Shown: piece by piece, positions 11,423 through 21,671 of the stretch
Layout: each line of letters begins with the position of its first letter
Position numbering within the stretch: the first letter of the stretch is position 1
Assembly: GCF_018968705.1 (NCBI RefSeq)
Contig: NZ_CP076668.1
Coordinates: 620,001-684,000 of the forward strand
Origin: Pseudomonas lijiangensis
GTDB lineage: Bacteria > Pseudomonadota > Gammaproteobacteria > Pseudomonadales > Pseudomonadaceae
DNA length: 64,000 nucleotides
Direction: 5' to 3'
Position numbers and translations under genes: made by a program
The notes under the pieces: generated by a model
The model's database searches: none
What the model saw: only the letters and a program-made list of their open reading frames with translations
What the model was told of the DNA's origin: nothing

Positions 11423-11451
11423 ACTATACGGAGCGCCTTTTGAGCTGTAAA
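11423..11451 (-). promoter_or_regulatory. Sigma-70 promoter of tRNA-Leu copy 2
   Basis: On the minus strand TTTACA (11446-11451), 17 bases, then TATAGT (11423-11428). Boxes and spacing match those of copy 1. Confidence 0.7.
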
Positions 11452-11613
11452 CCCCTGTTGCCAAAAATATTTGGAAAATTTCGCAGGCGGCGTCCAGTAC
11501 GGTTTTTCGCGCCATCCGGAAGGATTTTTAGAGGGGCAGGTGAGTCTGAAATTTCCCGTTTCAATAGGTGTATGCCAAACTAACCCACATATAGACAAGG
11601 TGAAAACTCTCTA

Positions 11614-14229
11614 ATGGCCGATTGGCAGTCCCTCGATCCCGAGGCCGCTCGTGAAGCGGAAAAATACGAAAACCCTATTCCCAGCCGTGAGCTGATTCTG
11701 CAGCACCTTGCCGAGCGCGGTTCGCCGGCAAGTCGCGAGCAACTGGTCGAAGAGTTCGGCCTGTCCACCGAGGATCAATTCGAGGCCTTGCGTCGTCGTC
11801 TGCGGGCGATGGAGCGCGACGCTCAGTTGATCTACACCCGCCGCGGAACCTACGCGCCGGTGGACAAGCTGGACCTGATCCTGGGCCGCATCACCGGACA
11901 CCGTGACGGTTTCGGTTTCCTGGTTCCCGATGATGGCTCCGACGACCTGTTCATGAGTCCGGCGCAGATGCGTCTGGTGTTCGACGGCGACCGTGCCTTG
12001 GCACGCGTTTCTGGCCTCGACCGCCGTGGCCGTCGTGAAGGTGTCATTGTCGAAGTCGTTTCCCGTGCTCACGAAACCATCGTTGGTCGCTACTTCGAAG
12101 AGAGCGGCATCGGTTTCGTCATCCCGGATAACCCGAAGATCCAGCAGGAAGTGCTGGTGACGCCCGGTCGCAACAACAATGCGAAAGTCGGTCAGTTCGT
12201 CGAGGTGAAAATCACCCACTGGCCGACGCCGCGCTTCCAGCCGCAAGGTGATGTGGTTGAAGTAGTGGGCAACTACATGGCGCCCGGCATGGAAATCGAT
12301 GTCGCGTTGCGCACCTACGACATTCCCCATGTATGGCCTGAAGCCGTGCTCAAGGAAGCAGCGAAGCTCAAGCCGGAAGTCGAAGAGAAGGACAAGGAAA
12401 ACCGCGTCGACCTGCGTCACTTGCCTTTTGTGACCATTGACGGTGAAGACGCTCGCGACTTCGACGATGCGGTCTACTGTGAAGCAAAACCGGGCAAGCT
12501 GCGCCTGTTCTCCGGTGGCTGGAAGCTCTATGTGGCGATTGCCGACGTATCGAGCTACGTGAAAATCGGCTCGGCGCTGGATGCAGAATCCCAGGTGCGC
12601 GGCAACTCGGTGTATTTCCCCGAGCGCGTGGTGCCGATGCTGCCTGAGCAGTTGTCCAACGGCCTGTGCTCGCTGAACCCGCTTGTTGATCGTCTGGCCA
12701 TGGTTTGTGAGATGACCATCTCCAAGACCGGCGAAATGACCGACTACGTCTTCTACGAAGCCGTCATTCACTCCCATGCTCGCCTGACCTACAACAAGGT
12801 CAGCACGATTCTGGAGCAGCCGAAGACTTCCGAGGCCAAGGCGCTGCGTGGCGAATACGCTGAAGTGGTGCCGCACCTCAAGCAGCTTTATGCGATGTAT
12901 AAAGTGCTGCTGGGCGCGCGTCATGTGCGTGGCGCAATCGATTTCGAGACTCAGGAAACCCGGATCATTTTCGGTTCCGAGCGCAAGATTGCCGAAATCC
13001 GTCCGACGACCCGCAACGATGCTCACAAACTGATCGAAGAGTGCATGCTGGCTGCGAACGTGGCCACTGCCGAATTCCTGAAGAAGCATGAAATTCCTGC
13101 GCTCTATCGTGTTCACGATGGTCCGCCGCCAGAGCGTCTGGAAAAGCTGCGCGCTTTCCTGGGCGAGCTGGGTCTGTCGCTGCACAAAGGCAAGGAAGGT
13201 CCTACACCGAAGGATTATCAGGCGTTGCTGGAAACCGTGCGCGATCGTCCGGATTACCACCTGATCCAGACCGTGATGCTGCGTTCGTTGAGTCAGGCGG
13301 TCTACAGCTCGGACAACAACGGTCACTTCGGTCTGAACTACGAAGCGTACACGCACTTCACTTCGCCGATCCGTCGTTATCCCGACCTGCTCACGCACCG
13401 GGCCATCCGCAGCGTGATCCGCTCGAAGCAGGATACGCCGCACGTTCGTCGTGCCGGTGCTGCAACGATTCCGAAGGCGCGTATCTATCCTTACGACGAA
13501 GCCATTCTGGAACAGTTGGGCGAGCAGTGCTCCATGAGCGAGCGCCGTGCCGACGAAGCTACGCGTGATGTGGTGAACTGGCTCAAGTGCGAGTTCATGA
13601 AGGATCGCGTGGGCGAGTCGTTCCCGGGTGTGATCACGGCCGTGACCGGTTTTGGTCTGTTCGTCGAGCTGACCGATATCTACGTCGAGGGTCTGGTTCA
13701 CGTAACCGCCTTGCCGGGCGATTACTACCACTTCGACCCTGTGCATCACCGCCTTGCGGGTGAGCGCAGTGGTCGCAGCTTCCGTCTGGGCGATACGGTC
13801 GAAGTGCGTGTCATGCGCGTCGATCTGGATGAGCGCAAGATCGACTTCGAAGTGTCCGAGAAGACGACCAGTGCGCCTGTCGGTCGCAAGCGTCGCGGCC
13901 AGGAAACTGCGCCTGCACCTGCTGCCGAGAAGGAAAAGTCAGCGGCCAAGCCTGCCGGGCGTCGTGGTTCTTCGACCAAGGAAGCCGTATCCGAAGCCTA
14001 TCGTCCCAGCGATGCCGCGGCGAAAAACGCCGAAGTGCGCAAGAGCCGGGAAATGAAAAAGGCTCTTCTGGATCAGGCAAAGACCGGCGGCAAGACTTCC
14101 TCGGGTAAATCCGACAAGTCGGGTTCTGCTGCGTCGAAACCCAGTAAACATCGTAAGGGTCCGTCCAAATCGGGCTCTGCTCCAGCTGCGAAAAGTGGCG
14201 GGGCGCGTAAACCCAAGGCCAAGTCATGA
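11614..14229 (+). CDS. rnr: Ribonuclease R
   Basis: An 871-residue 3'-5' exoribonuclease that degrades structured RNA and takes part in rRNA quality control and, with SmpB/tmRNA, non-stop mRNA decay. Order: N-terminal helix-turn-helix and cold-shock domains, the catalytic RNB domain (DGEDARDFDDAVY, with the metal-binding Asp cluster), an S1 domain (PGVITAVTGFGLFVEL), and a Lys/Ala/Ser-rich basic tail from about residue 735. The tail has low complexity and differs in composition from the rest. The stop overlaps rlmB by four bases (ATGA), so the two RNA genes are translationally coupled. Confidence 0.97.
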   Translation: MADWQSLDPEAAREAEKYENPIPSRELILQHLAERGSPASREQLVEEFGLSTEDQFEALRRRLRAMERDAQLIYTRRGTYAPVDKLDLILGRITGHRDGFGFLVPDDGSDDLFMSPAQMRLVFDGDRALARVSGLDRRGRREGVIVEVVSRAHETIVGRYFEESGIGFVIPDNPKIQQEVLVTPGRNNNAKVGQFVEVKITHWPTPRFQPQGDVVEVVGNYMAPGMEIDVALRTYDIPHVWPEAVLKEAAKLKPEVEEKDKENRVDLRHLPFVTIDGEDARDFDDAVYCEAKPGKLRLFSGGWKLYVAIADVSSYVKIGSALDAESQVRGNSVYFPERVVPMLPEQLSNGLCSLNPLVDRLAMVCEMTISKTGEMTDYVFYEAVIHSHARLTYNKVSTILEQPKTSEAKALRGEYAEVVPHLKQLYAMYKVLLGARHVRGAIDFETQETRIIFGSERKIAEIRPTTRNDAHKLIEECMLAANVATAEFLKKHEIPALYRVHDGPPPERLEKLRAFLGELGLSLHKGKEGPTPKDYQALLETVRDRPDYHLIQTVMLRSLSQAVYSSDNNGHFGLNYEAYTHFTSPIRRYPDLLTHRAIRSVIRSKQDTPHVRRAGAATIPKARIYPYDEAILEQLGEQCSMSERRADEATRDVVNWLKCEFMKDRVGESFPGVITAVTGFGLFVELTDIYVEGLVHVTALPGDYYHFDPVHHRLAGERSGRSFRLGDTVEVRVMRVDLDERKIDFEVSEKTTSAPVGRKRRGQETAPAPAAEKEKSAAKPAGRRGSSTKEAVSEAYRPSDAAAKNAEVRKSREMKKALLDQAKTGGKTSSGKSDKSGSAASKPSKHRKGPSKSGSAPAAKSGGARKPKAKS

Positions 14230-14987
14230 GTCAGTTGGAAAAAATCTACGGCGTGCACGCTGTAGAAGCGTTGCTGCGTCACCACCCAAAGCGGGTCAAG
14301 CACATCTGGCTGGCTGAAGGCCGGAACGATCCTCGGGTCCAGGTGCTTGTCGAGCTGGCTGGCCAGAATCGCGTCACTATCGGTCAGGCTGAGCGTCGCG
14401 AGATGGATGCCTGGGTCGAGGGTGTGCACCAAGGCGTGGTGGCAGATGTCAGTCCGAGCCAGGTCTGGGGCGAGGCGATGCTCGATGAGCTGCTGGACCG
14501 TACCGAAGGTGCGCCGCTGATTCTGGTGCTCGATGGCGTTACCGATCCGCATAACCTCGGCGCATGCCTGCGTACCGCCGATGCGGCCGGCGCGCTGGCG
14601 GTGATTGTGCCCAAGGACAAGTCCGCCACCCTGACGCCCGCTGTGCGTAAAGTTGCATGTGGCGCGGCGGAAGTCATTCCGCTGGTGGCCGTGACCAACC
14701 TGGCCCGCAGCCTGGAAAAACTCCAGCAGCGCGGTCTGTGGGTTGTCGGTACGGCTGGCGAAGCCGAGCAGGAGCTGTATCAGCAAGACCTCACCGGCCC
14801 GACCATCCTGATCATGGGTGCCGAAGGCAAAGGCATGCGCCGCCTGACTCGCGAGCACTGCGACTATCTGGTACGCCTGCCGATGGCCGGTAGCGTCAGC
14901 AGCCTGAACGTCTCGGTCGCAACCGGCGTCTGCCTGTTCGAGGCGATGCGCCAGCGCAGCGTCAAAGCGGCCTCGGCGAAGAAGTAG
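14226..14987 (+). CDS. rlmB: 23S rRNA (guanosine-2'-O-)-methyltransferase RlmB
   Basis: A 253-residue SPOUT-family enzyme that methylates the 2'-OH of G2251 in 23S rRNA. An N-terminal substrate-binding domain precedes the knotted catalytic domain with NLGACLRTADAAG, MGAEGKGMRRL and SLNVSVATGV, the three SpoU motifs. It overlaps the end of rnr by four bases, the conserved rnr-rlmB order. Confidence 0.96.
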   Translation: MSQLEKIYGVHAVEALLRHHPKRVKHIWLAEGRNDPRVQVLVELAGQNRVTIGQAERREMDAWVEGVHQGVVADVSPSQVWGEAMLDELLDRTEGAPLILVLDGVTDPHNLGACLRTADAAGALAVIVPKDKSATLTPAVRKVACGAAEVIPLVAVTNLARSLEKLQQRGLWVVGTAGEAEQELYQQDLTGPTILIMGAEGKGMRRLTREHCDYLVRLPMAGSVSSLNVSVATGVCLFEAMRQRSVKAASAKK

Positions 14988-14997
14988 GTGTTAGCGG

Positions 14998-15136
14998 CAA
15001 GCTGCAAGCTATAAGCTTCAAGCGGTCATGGTGCGGCTTGTAGCGTGTAGCTTCCCGCTTGCAGCTTGCGGCTTGCGGCTTTCTCTTGCAGCTTATAGCT
15101 TGAGGCTTGCAACTTCCTCTTTCCCTTGCAGCTTCT
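14998..15136. repeat. Heptad-like GCTTGCA repeat cluster
   Basis: About 140 bases between rlmB and rpsF are built from variants of a seven-base unit (GCTTGCA, GCTTGTA, GCTTATA, GCTTGCG), with inverted copies at the left end (GCAAGCTGCAAGC) facing direct copies to the right. It has no coding potential. Similar AGCTTGC arrays are known in Pseudomonas intergenic regions. It directly abuts the rpsF promoter candidate. Confidence 0.7.
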
Positions 15137-15154
15137 TCTCCCCTTCTCTACAAT
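15126..15154 (+). promoter_or_regulatory. Candidate sigma-70 promoter of the rpsF operon
   Basis: TTGCAG (15126-15131), 17 bases, TACAAT (15149-15154). This would start transcription near 15161, giving a leader of about 110 bases before rpsF, long enough for ribosomal-protein feedback control. Confidence 0.45.
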
Positions 15155-15271
15155 TGCGCCCCTTGCTGTCACGGCAGGCGCTTTCGTGTCTGTCCCTGAG
15201 CAAGACTAACAGTGTCATTCACTCCTTGTCTGACCGCTTTGGCGGCAGGCTACAACCCGTAAGGAGCATTC

Positions 15272-15697
15272 ATGCGTCATTACGAAATTATCTTTTTGGT
15301 CCACCCGGATCAAAGCGAGCAAGTCGGCGGCATGGTTGAGCGTTACACCAAGCTGATCGAAGAAGACGGCGGCAAAATCCACCGCCTGGAAGATTGGGGC
15401 CGTCGTCAACTGGCCTACGCAATCAACAATGTTCACAAGGCTCACTACGTGATGCTGAACGTTGAGTGCACTGGCAAGGCCCTGGCCGAGCTGGAAGACA
15501 ACTTCCGTTACAACGATGCTGTGATCCGTAACCTGGTCATCCGTCGCGACGAAGCCGTAACTGGCCAGTCCGAGATGCTCAAGGCTGAAGAGAACCGCAG
15601 TGAGCGCCGTGAGCGTCGTGACCGTCCTGAGCACTCCGACAGCGCCGATGGCGATGACGGTGACAACAGCGACGTTAGCGATAACGCTGACGAGTAA
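15272..15697 (+). CDS. rpsF: 30S ribosomal protein S6
   Basis: A 141-residue S6 that binds the central domain of 16S rRNA together with S18. It begins [18 protein letters not shown], has the family's ferredoxin-like fold region, and ends in a long charged, acidic tail (Glu/Arg then Asp/Ser rich from about residue 110), where RimK-type glutamylation occurs in other bacteria. A GTAAGGAG ribosome binding site precedes the start. First gene of the rpsF-rpsR-(membrane protein)-rplI cluster. Confidence 0.98.
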   Translation: MRHYEIIFLVHPDQSEQVGGMVERYTKLIEEDGGKIHRLEDWGRRQLAYAINNVHKAHYVMLNVECTGKALAELEDNFRYNDAVIRNLVIRRDEAVTGQSEMLKAEENRSERRERRDRPEHSDSADGDDGDNSDVSDNADE

Positions 15698-15725
15698 TCC
15701 ACGGACCTTTTGAGGAGCCTATTAC

Positions 15726-15956
15726 ATGGCACGTTTCTTCCGTCGTCGTAAATTCTGCCGCTTCACCGCTGAAGACGTGAAAGAGATCGATTACAAAGAT
15801 CTCAACACTCTGAAAGCTTATGTATCCGAGACCGGCAAAATCGTTCCAAGCCGCATCACCGGTACCAAAGCACGTTATCAGCGTCAGCTGGCCACCGCTA
15901 TCAAGCGCGCCCGCTTCCTGGCCTTGCTGGCCTACACCGACAGCCACGGCCGCTGA
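15726..15956 (+). CDS. rpsR: 30S ribosomal protein S18
   Basis: A 76-residue basic protein that pairs with S6 on the small-subunit platform. It begins [22 protein letters not shown] and carries the conserved [20 protein letters not shown] segment. It lies 28 bases after rpsF, with a TGAGGAG ribosome binding site. Confidence 0.98.
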
Positions 15957-15995
15957 GACCAGGTAGTCGACAAAACGTAACAAGGGATAGATAGC

Positions 15996-16892
15996 ATGCG
16001 CGCCCTGGCTGAATTCATCATGCGCGGCCGTATGCAGGCCACTTTGCTAGTGGCTGGATGTGCGGCATTGCCGCTGTTGTTCTGGTTAAGTGCTGCTGCA
16101 GGTTGCCTTGTGCTCCTGCGACGCGGGTTCAGTGATGCCGTTGGTGTCCTGGCCTGGGCTCTGCTGCCGGCTTTGGCCTGGTGGTATTTCGGTGAGCCAC
16201 GTACAGCCATGGTGCTGTTCGGTTCACTGAGTTTGGCAATGGTTTTGCGTGCCAGCGAGTCCTGGGTCCGCGTGCTGCTGGTCAGCGTGGCGTTGGGTAT
16301 GTTGTATGCAGTGATTCTGGGCACGGTTTTCCGCGAACCCATTGAAGCGATGTCGCAGGAGTTGCAGAAACACCTGCCGGCAATGCTCACGGGGCTCTAC
16401 GAGCAATTGAACGTAGAAGAGCGAGCGCGTCTTGGAGCACTGATTACACCGGTACTCAATGGCCTGATAGCGTCGTTGCTGCAAATCGTTACAGTGCTGA
16501 CCCTGATCCTGGGGCGTTACTGGCAAGCGTTGCTGTACAACCCGGGTGGTTTCGGACGCGAATTTCGTGCCCTGAGACTCCCGCTGATACCAACATCGGT
16601 GCTGTTGGTGTGCATGCTGCTGGGGCCGAACTTCGGTCCGCAGATGGCGATGCTTACACCGCTGTGCAGCGTACCGTTGTTGTTCGCCGGGCTGGCCCTG
16701 ATTCATGGGATGGTGGCTGAAAAGCGACTGGCCAGGTTCTGGCTGGTGGGGATGTACATAACGCTGCTGGTCTTCATGCAGCTGATCTATCCGTTGCTCG
16801 TGGTGATAGCCATTGTCGACAGCCTGATTGATTTTCGCGGTCGCCGGAAGCCGAAAGACTCCGGAGAAGGCCCTGCGAACGGTGAAGGTTAA
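15996..16892 (+). CDS. DUF2232-type membrane protein between rpsR and rplI
   Basis: A 298-residue hydrophobic protein with about eight predicted membrane helices (for example residues 14-42, 50-66, 88-110, 155-178, 195-235, 240-275), ending in a short charged tail. It resembles the YybS/DUF2232 family that sits in the S18-L9 gap in many pseudomonads. The function is unknown; the position suggests coupling to ribosomal protein expression but says nothing about mechanism. It is co-directional, 39 bases after rpsR and 20 bases before rplI. Confidence 0.8.
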   Translation: MRALAEFIMRGRMQATLLVAGCAALPLLFWLSAAAGCLVLLRRGFSDAVGVLAWALLPALAWWYFGEPRTAMVLFGSLSLAMVLRASESWVRVLLVSVALGMLYAVILGTVFREPIEAMSQELQKHLPAMLTGLYEQLNVEERARLGALITPVLNGLIASLLQIVTVLTLILGRYWQALLYNPGGFGREFRALRLPLIPTSVLLVCMLLGPNFGPQMAMLTPLCSVPLLFAGLALIHGMVAEKRLARFWLVGMYITLLVFMQLIYPLLVVIAIVDSLIDFRGRRKPKDSGEGPANGEG

Positions 16893-16912
16893 AAGTTAAG
16901 AGGATTTTCCAC

Positions 16913-17359
16913 ATGCAACTGATCCTTCTGGAAAAAGTCGCGAACCTGGGCAACCTGGGCGACAAAGTAAACGTTAAGGCCGGCTACGGTCGTAACTACC
17001 TGCTGCCATACGGCAAAGCAACCGCTGCAACCGCTGCCAACCTGGCTGCGTTTGAAGAGCGTCGTGCAGAGCTGGAAAAACTGGCTGCAGAGAAAAAGGC
17101 TTCTGCCGAAACTCGCGCTGCCCAACTGGCTGAGCTGGAAGTGACCATCACTGCCACCGCTGGCGACGAAGGCAAGCTGTTCGGTTCGATCGGTACTCAC
17201 GACATCGCTGATGCACTGACCGCCTCTGGCGTTGAAGTTGCAAAAAGCGAAGTTCGTCTGCCGAACGGCACTATCCGTAACGTCGGCGAATACGACGTTG
17301 CCGTGCACCTGCACAGCGACGTTGAAGCGACCGTTCGCGTTGTCGTGGTAGCAGCTTAA
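16913..17359 (+). CDS. rplI: 50S ribosomal protein L9
   Basis: A 148-residue protein with the two-lobed L9 layout: an N-terminal 23S rRNA-binding domain ([32 protein letters not shown]), a long charged connecting helix, and a C-terminal domain ending VVVVAA. L9 reaches towards the neighbouring ribosome and helps keep reading frame. An AAGAGGA ribosome binding site precedes it, and a terminator follows at 17407-17437. Confidence 0.98.
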   Translation: MQLILLEKVANLGNLGDKVNVKAGYGRNYLLPYGKATAATAANLAAFEERRAELEKLAAEKKASAETRAAQLAELEVTITATAGDEGKLFGSIGTHDIADALTASGVEVAKSEVRLPNGTIRNVGEYDVAVHLHSDVEATVRVVVVAA

Positions 17360-17406
17360 GCAGTACGCAATCGTCTGGCGGCTTTGCCGTTAGAGGATTA
17401 ACATCG

Positions 17407-17437
17407 GGCACGATCCTGTTTACAGGTCGTGCCTTTT
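17407..17437 (+). terminator. Terminator of the rpsF-rplI operon
   Basis: GGCACGA-t-CCTG-ttta-CAGG-TCGTGCC followed by TTTT forms an 11-bp stem with one bulge, 48 bases after rplI and 47 before dnaB. Confidence 0.85.
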
Positions 17438-17483
17438 GTCTTTCTGCCAGCCCCTATTCTGTAAACCTCGAATTCAAGTGGCC

Positions 17484-18878
17484 ATGAACGATATTTCCGC
17501 CCCCGAGCAATACGATCTGCAAACTGCTGCCCTCAAGGTGCCGCCGCATTCCATCGAGGCCGAACAGGCTGTGCTCGGTGGTTTGATGCTGGACAACAAC
17601 GCCTGGGAGCGTGTGCTTGATCAAGTATCCGATGGCGATTTCTATCGGCATGACCACCGCCTGATCTTCCGCGCCATTGCCCGGTTGGCCGATCAGAACA
17701 GCCCGATCGACGTTGTGACCCTGTCCGAACAACTGGACAAGGAAGGTCAGACGTCTCAGGTGGGTGGTCTGGCGTACCTCAGTGAGCTGGCGAAAAACAC
17801 GCCGTCTGTCGCCAACATCAAGGCCTATGCCCAGATCGTTCGCCAGCGAGCGACCCTGCGTCAGTTGATCGGCATCAGCAACGAGATTGCCGACAGCGCC
17901 TTCAACCCCGAAGGCCGTACCGCCGAGGAAATTCTCGACGAGGCCGAGCGGCAGATCTTCCAGATCGCCGAGGCGCGTCCCAAGACCGGCGGTCCGGTGG
18001 GCGTCAATGACCTGCTGACCAAGGCCATCGACCGTATCGACACACTGTTCAACAGCGATAACGCGATTACCGGCCTGTCCACGGGCTATACCGACCTGGA
18101 TGACAAGACCAGCGGCCTGCAGCCGGCCGACCTGATCATCGTTGCCGGTCGTCCGTCCATGGGTAAGACCACGTTCGCCATGAACCTTGTGGAAAACGCG
18201 GTGCTGCGCAGCGACAAGGTTGTACTGGTCTACTCGCTGGAGATGCCAGGCGAATCGCTGATCATGCGTATGCTGTCTTCCCTGGGCCGTATCGACCAGA
18301 CCAAGGTGCGTGCCGGCCAACTGGACGACGATGACTGGCCGCGCCTCACGTCGGCTGTGAACCTGCTCAATGACCGCAAGCTGTTCATCGACGATACGGC
18401 CGGTATCAGCCCGTCCGAGATGCGTGCCCGTACTCGTCGTGTTGCTCGCGAGCATGGCGACATCGCCATGATCATGATCGACTACCTGCAACTGATGCAG
18501 ATTCCGGGCTCTGCCGGTGACAACCGGACCAACGAGATTTCCGAGATTTCCCGCTCGTTGAAAGCCCTGGCCAAGGAATTCAACTGCCCGGTCATTGCCC
18601 TCTCGCAGCTCAACCGCTCCCTGGAGCAGCGCCCCAACAAGCGCCCTATCAACTCCGACTTGCGGGAATCCGGAGCGATCGAGCAGGACGCCGACGTCAT
18701 CATGTTCGTGTATCGCGACGAGGTGTATCACCCGGAAACCGAGCACAAGGGCATTGCCGAGATCATCATCGGCAAGCAGCGTAACGGCCCGATCGGTACG
18801 TCCCGTCTGGCGTTCATCGGCAAGTACACCCGCTTCGAGAACCTGGCGCCGGGCAGTTACAACTTCGACGACGAGTAG
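17484..18878 (+). CDS. dnaB: Replicative DNA helicase DnaB
   Basis: A 464-residue hexameric 5'-3' helicase of the replication fork. The start at 17484 ([20 protein letters not shown]) matches the usual family length; the upstream 16 codons lack similarity and fall in the terminator tail. It has an N-terminal helical DnaG-interacting domain, then the RecA-like core with Walker [10 protein letters not shown], Walker B ([10 protein letters not shown]) and the arginine-finger region near the C-terminus. It contains no intein. DnaG, its primase partner, is also in this window (61262-63217). Confidence 0.97.
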   Translation: MNDISAPEQYDLQTAALKVPPHSIEAEQAVLGGLMLDNNAWERVLDQVSDGDFYRHDHRLIFRAIARLADQNSPIDVVTLSEQLDKEGQTSQVGGLAYLSELAKNTPSVANIKAYAQIVRQRATLRQLIGISNEIADSAFNPEGRTAEEILDEAERQIFQIAEARPKTGGPVGVNDLLTKAIDRIDTLFNSDNAITGLSTGYTDLDDKTSGLQPADLIIVAGRPSMGKTTFAMNLVENAVLRSDKVVLVYSLEMPGESLIMRMLSSLGRIDQTKVRAGQLDDDDWPRLTSAVNLLNDRKLFIDDTAGISPSEMRARTRRVAREHGDIAMIMIDYLQLMQIPGSAGDNRTNEISEISRSLKALAKEFNCPVIALSQLNRSLEQRPNKRPINSDLRESGAIEQDADVIMFVYRDEVYHPETEHKGIAEIIIGKQRNGPIGTSRLAFIGKYTRFENLAPGSYNFDDE

Positions 18879-18910
18879 GGGCGAATGATTCGCCCTCATA
18901 TGTGCTCAGT

Positions 18911-18945
18911 AATCCGACCACTATCGTCGGATTTGATCATTTTTT
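18911..18945 (+). terminator. Terminator of dnaB
   Basis: AATCCGAC-cactatc-GTCGGATT, then a T-rich run, lies 32 bases after the dnaB stop. Confidence 0.65.
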
Positions 18946-18997
18946 GTGCTATATTCCGCGCCCGCGATTTTTCCAACGTGCAAACGTAGGTCCTGAC

Positions 18998-21307
18998 ATG
19001 CAAGCAGCCAAGCCGTTATTTGACTATCCCAAGTACTGGGCCGAATGTTTCGGACCGGCGCCTTTCCTGCCGATGAGCCGGGAAGAAATGGATCAGCTTG
19101 GCTGGGATTCCTGCGATGTCATCATCGTCACCGGCGATGCCTATGTGGATCACCCGTCTTTCGGCATGGCGATCATTGGTCGCTTGCTGGAGTCCCAGGG
19201 TTTTCGCGTCGGGATCATTGCCCAGCCTGACTGGCAGTCCAAAGACGACTTCATGAAGCTCGGCGAGCCGAACCTGTTCTTCGGTGTCGCTGCTGGCAAC
19301 ATGGACTCGATGATCAACCGCTATACCGCGGACAAGAAGATCCGTTCCGACGACGCCTATACCCCGGGCGGTCTGGCCGGCAAGCGTCCGGATCGTGCGA
19401 GCCTGGTCTACAGCCAGCGCTGCAAGGAAGCCTACAAGCATGTCCCGATCGTGCTGGGCGGTATCGAAGCCTCGCTGCGCCGCATCGCGCATTACGATTA
19501 CTGGCAGGACAAGGTTCGCAACTCGATCCTGATCGACGCCAGCGCCGACATCCTGCTCTACGGCAATGCCGAGCGTGCGATTGTCGAAGTCGCCCAGCGT
19601 CTGTCCTACGGCCACAAGATCGAAGAGATCACCGATGTGCGCGGTACGGCGTTCATTCGTCGCGATACGCCTGCTGGCTGGTATGAAGTCGACTCCACGC
19701 GTATCGACCGTCCGGGCAAGATCGACAAGATCATCAACCCGTACGTGAACACTCAAGACACCCAGGCCTGCGCCATCGAGCAGGAAAAAGGCCCGGTAGA
19801 AGATCCGAACGAAGCCAAGGTCGTGCAGATCCTGGCCAGCCCGCGCATGACCCGCGACAAGACGGTCATCCGCCTGCCTTCGGTCGAGAAAGTCCGTAAC
19901 GACGCCGTGCTCTATGCCCACGCCAACCGCGTGCTGCACCTGGAAACCAACCCGGGCAACGCCCGTGCGCTGGTTCAGAAGCATGGCGATGTGGACGTCT
20001 GGTTCAACCCTCCGCCCATTCCAATGACTACCGAAGAAATGGACTACGTGTTCGGCATGCCCTATGCGCGCGTTCCGCACCCGGCGTATGGCAAGGAGAA
20101 GATTCCGGCCTACGACATGATCCGTTTTTCGGTCAACATCATGCGCGGCTGTTTTGGTGGCTGCACCTTCTGTTCGATCACCGAGCACGAAGGGCGGATC
20201 ATCCAGAACCGTTCCGAAGATTCGATCATTCGCGAAATCGAAGAGATTCGCGACAAGGTCCCAGGCTTTACCGGCGTTATTTCCGATATGGGCGGCCCGA
20301 CCGCGAACATGTATCGCATCGCCTGCAAAAGCCCGGAAATCGAATCGGCGTGCCGCAAGCCGTCCTGTGTTTTCCCTGGCATCTGCCCGAACCTGAACAC
20401 CGACCATTCGGCACTGATTCAGTTGTATCGCAGTGCCCGCGCCTTGCCGGGCGTGAAAAAGATCCTGATCGCTTCCGGCCTGCGTTACGACCTTGCGGTC
20501 GAGTCGCCGGAGTACGTCAAAGAGCTGGTGACCCACCACGTGGGTGGTTACCTGAAGATCGCCCCGGAACACACCGAGGAAGGTCCGCTCAACCAGATGA
20601 TGAAACCGGGCATCGGCAGCTATGAAAAATTCAAGCGCATGTTCGAGAAGTATTCGAAAGAGGCAGGCAAGGAGCAGTACCTGATTCCTTACTTCATCGC
20701 CGCCCACCCGGGCACCACCGATGAAGACATGATGAATCTGGCACTGTGGCTCAAGGGCAATGGTTTCCGCGCCGATCAGGTGCAGGCGTTCTATCCGTCG
20801 CCAATGGCTTCGGCAACTGCCATGTATCACTCGGGTAAGAACCCGCTGCGCAAGGTCACGTACAAGAGCGATGGCGTCACCATCGTCAAGAGCGAGGCTC
20901 AGCGTCGTCTGCACAAGGCGTTCCTGCGCTATCACGACCCCAAAGGCTGGCCGATGCTTCGCGAAGCGCTGGAGCGCATGGGCCGTGCCGACCTGATCGG
21001 CCCGGGCAAGCATCAGTTGATCCCGCTGCATCAGCCGGCGACCGACAGCTACCAGAGTGCCCGTCGCAAGAACTCGACGCCGGCTGGCAGTCACAAGGTG
21101 GGCAAGGGTGGCAAGACCAACCTGATCCAGACCCAGCACACCGGCCTGCCGCCACGTGGCAGCGACGGCAGCAAGCCTTGGGATAAGCGCGAAGAAGCCA
21201 AGGCCGCTGCGCTCGCTCGTAACAAGCAGGCTGCCAAAGAGCGGATGGAAGCCGCCAAGGGCGGAAAGGGCAAGAAGCCAGCCCGCAAGCCAGTGGTGCC
21301 GCGCTAA
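18998..21307 (+). CDS. YgiQ family radical SAM protein
   Basis: A 769-residue member of the YgiQ family (UPF0313). The N-terminal third resembles a cobalamin-binding-like region; the radical SAM core has the 4Fe-4S motif CFGGCTFCS at about residues 385-393, followed by the [10 protein letters not shown] signature. The C-terminal 80 residues are basic and low in complexity (Lys/Ala/Gly). The reaction and substrate are unknown. The start at 18998 gives [19 protein letters not shown], the usual N-terminus; the frame is open further upstream through the dnaB terminator, which rules out the longer form. Confidence 0.9.
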   Translation: MQAAKPLFDYPKYWAECFGPAPFLPMSREEMDQLGWDSCDVIIVTGDAYVDHPSFGMAIIGRLLESQGFRVGIIAQPDWQSKDDFMKLGEPNLFFGVAAGNMDSMINRYTADKKIRSDDAYTPGGLAGKRPDRASLVYSQRCKEAYKHVPIVLGGIEASLRRIAHYDYWQDKVRNSILIDASADILLYGNAERAIVEVAQRLSYGHKIEEITDVRGTAFIRRDTPAGWYEVDSTRIDRPGKIDKIINPYVNTQDTQACAIEQEKGPVEDPNEAKVVQILASPRMTRDKTVIRLPSVEKVRNDAVLYAHANRVLHLETNPGNARALVQKHGDVDVWFNPPPIPMTTEEMDYVFGMPYARVPHPAYGKEKIPAYDMIRFSVNIMRGCFGGCTFCSITEHEGRIIQNRSEDSIIREIEEIRDKVPGFTGVISDMGGPTANMYRIACKSPEIESACRKPSCVFPGICPNLNTDHSALIQLYRSARALPGVKKILIASGLRYDLAVESPEYVKELVTHHVGGYLKIAPEHTEEGPLNQMMKPGIGSYEKFKRMFEKYSKEAGKEQYLIPYFIAAHPGTTDEDMMNLALWLKGNGFRADQVQAFYPSPMASATAMYHSGKNPLRKVTYKSDGVTIVKSEAQRRLHKAFLRYHDPKGWPMLREALERMGRADLIGPGKHQLIPLHQPATDSYQSARRKNSTPAGSHKVGKGGKTNLIQTQHTGLPPRGSDGSKPWDKREEAKAAALARNKQAAKERMEAAKGGKGKKPARKPVVPR

Positions 21308-21339
21308 CGGCTCAGCAGTCAAGGCCAATGAATCACTTT

Positions 21340-21428
21340 GTGGGAGGCAGCTTGCTGGCGACTTCAGCGTACAGACGCAGAATATTGGCCGGTTTCACAG
21401 GCCTTTTCGCCAGCAAGCTGCCTCCCAC
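21340..21428. repeat. REPIN-like element, GTGGGAGGCAGCTTGCTGG family, copy 1
   Basis: The arms GTGGGAGGCAGCTTGCTGG(CGA) and (TCG)CCAGCAAGCTGCCTCCCAC are perfect inverted repeats of 22 bases bracketing about 45 bases. The interior resembles, in the opposite orientation, that of the second copy at 38708-38791. Confidence 0.85.
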
Positions 21429-21450
21429 AAGTTTTGCGGCGTGACCCCGG

Positions 21451-21496
21451 GGGCGAATTCATTCGCGAAGCCCTTCGCGAATGAATTCGCTCCTAC
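21451..21496. repeat. REP-type palindromic pair (GCGAATGAATTCGCTCC family)
   Basis: GCGAATTCATTCGCGAAG and CTTCGCGAATGAATTCGC face each other with only a few bases between, forming a long perfect hairpin. Same family as 10943-10988. Confidence 0.75.
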
Positions 21497-21671
21497 GATT
21501 GGGCTTCTGCCTCATTTTTGTGCGTCCCTTTGCACCACGAATCTGAATTGGCGCGATCCTGGTGCTGTGCTTAGCTGATCCAGTCACTTCAATATCGCTG
21601 GCGCAGGCTTTGTTCCGCATGGCATAAGTCTTGCGCGGTTCAATGACCGTCCAGGCCGCAGGAGGCACGCC

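Larger units (their letters stand above)
21308..21671. other. Intergenic region holding two repeat elements
   Basis: This 364-base gap contains a full REPIN-like element (21340-21428) and a second-family palindrome pair (21451-21496), then about 170 bases that should include the promoter of the transglutaminase operon. No convincing small gene is seen. Confidence 0.6.

Noticed and set aside
11611..13749. 712-codon minus-strand frame opposite rnr
   Set aside because: RNase R on the plus strand accounts for the region fully; the antisense product has no family features.
14998..15136. Possible CRISPR array
   Set aside because: The repeated units are only seven bases long and contiguous, without unique spacers or cas genes.
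17454..18899. 481-codon minus-strand frame opposite dnaB
   Set aside because: Shadow of a highly conserved gene; no independent signals.
19016..21328. 770-codon minus-strand frame opposite the YgiQ-type gene
   Set aside because: Same antisense artefact: it mirrors the codons of the radical SAM gene and has no recognisable motif.
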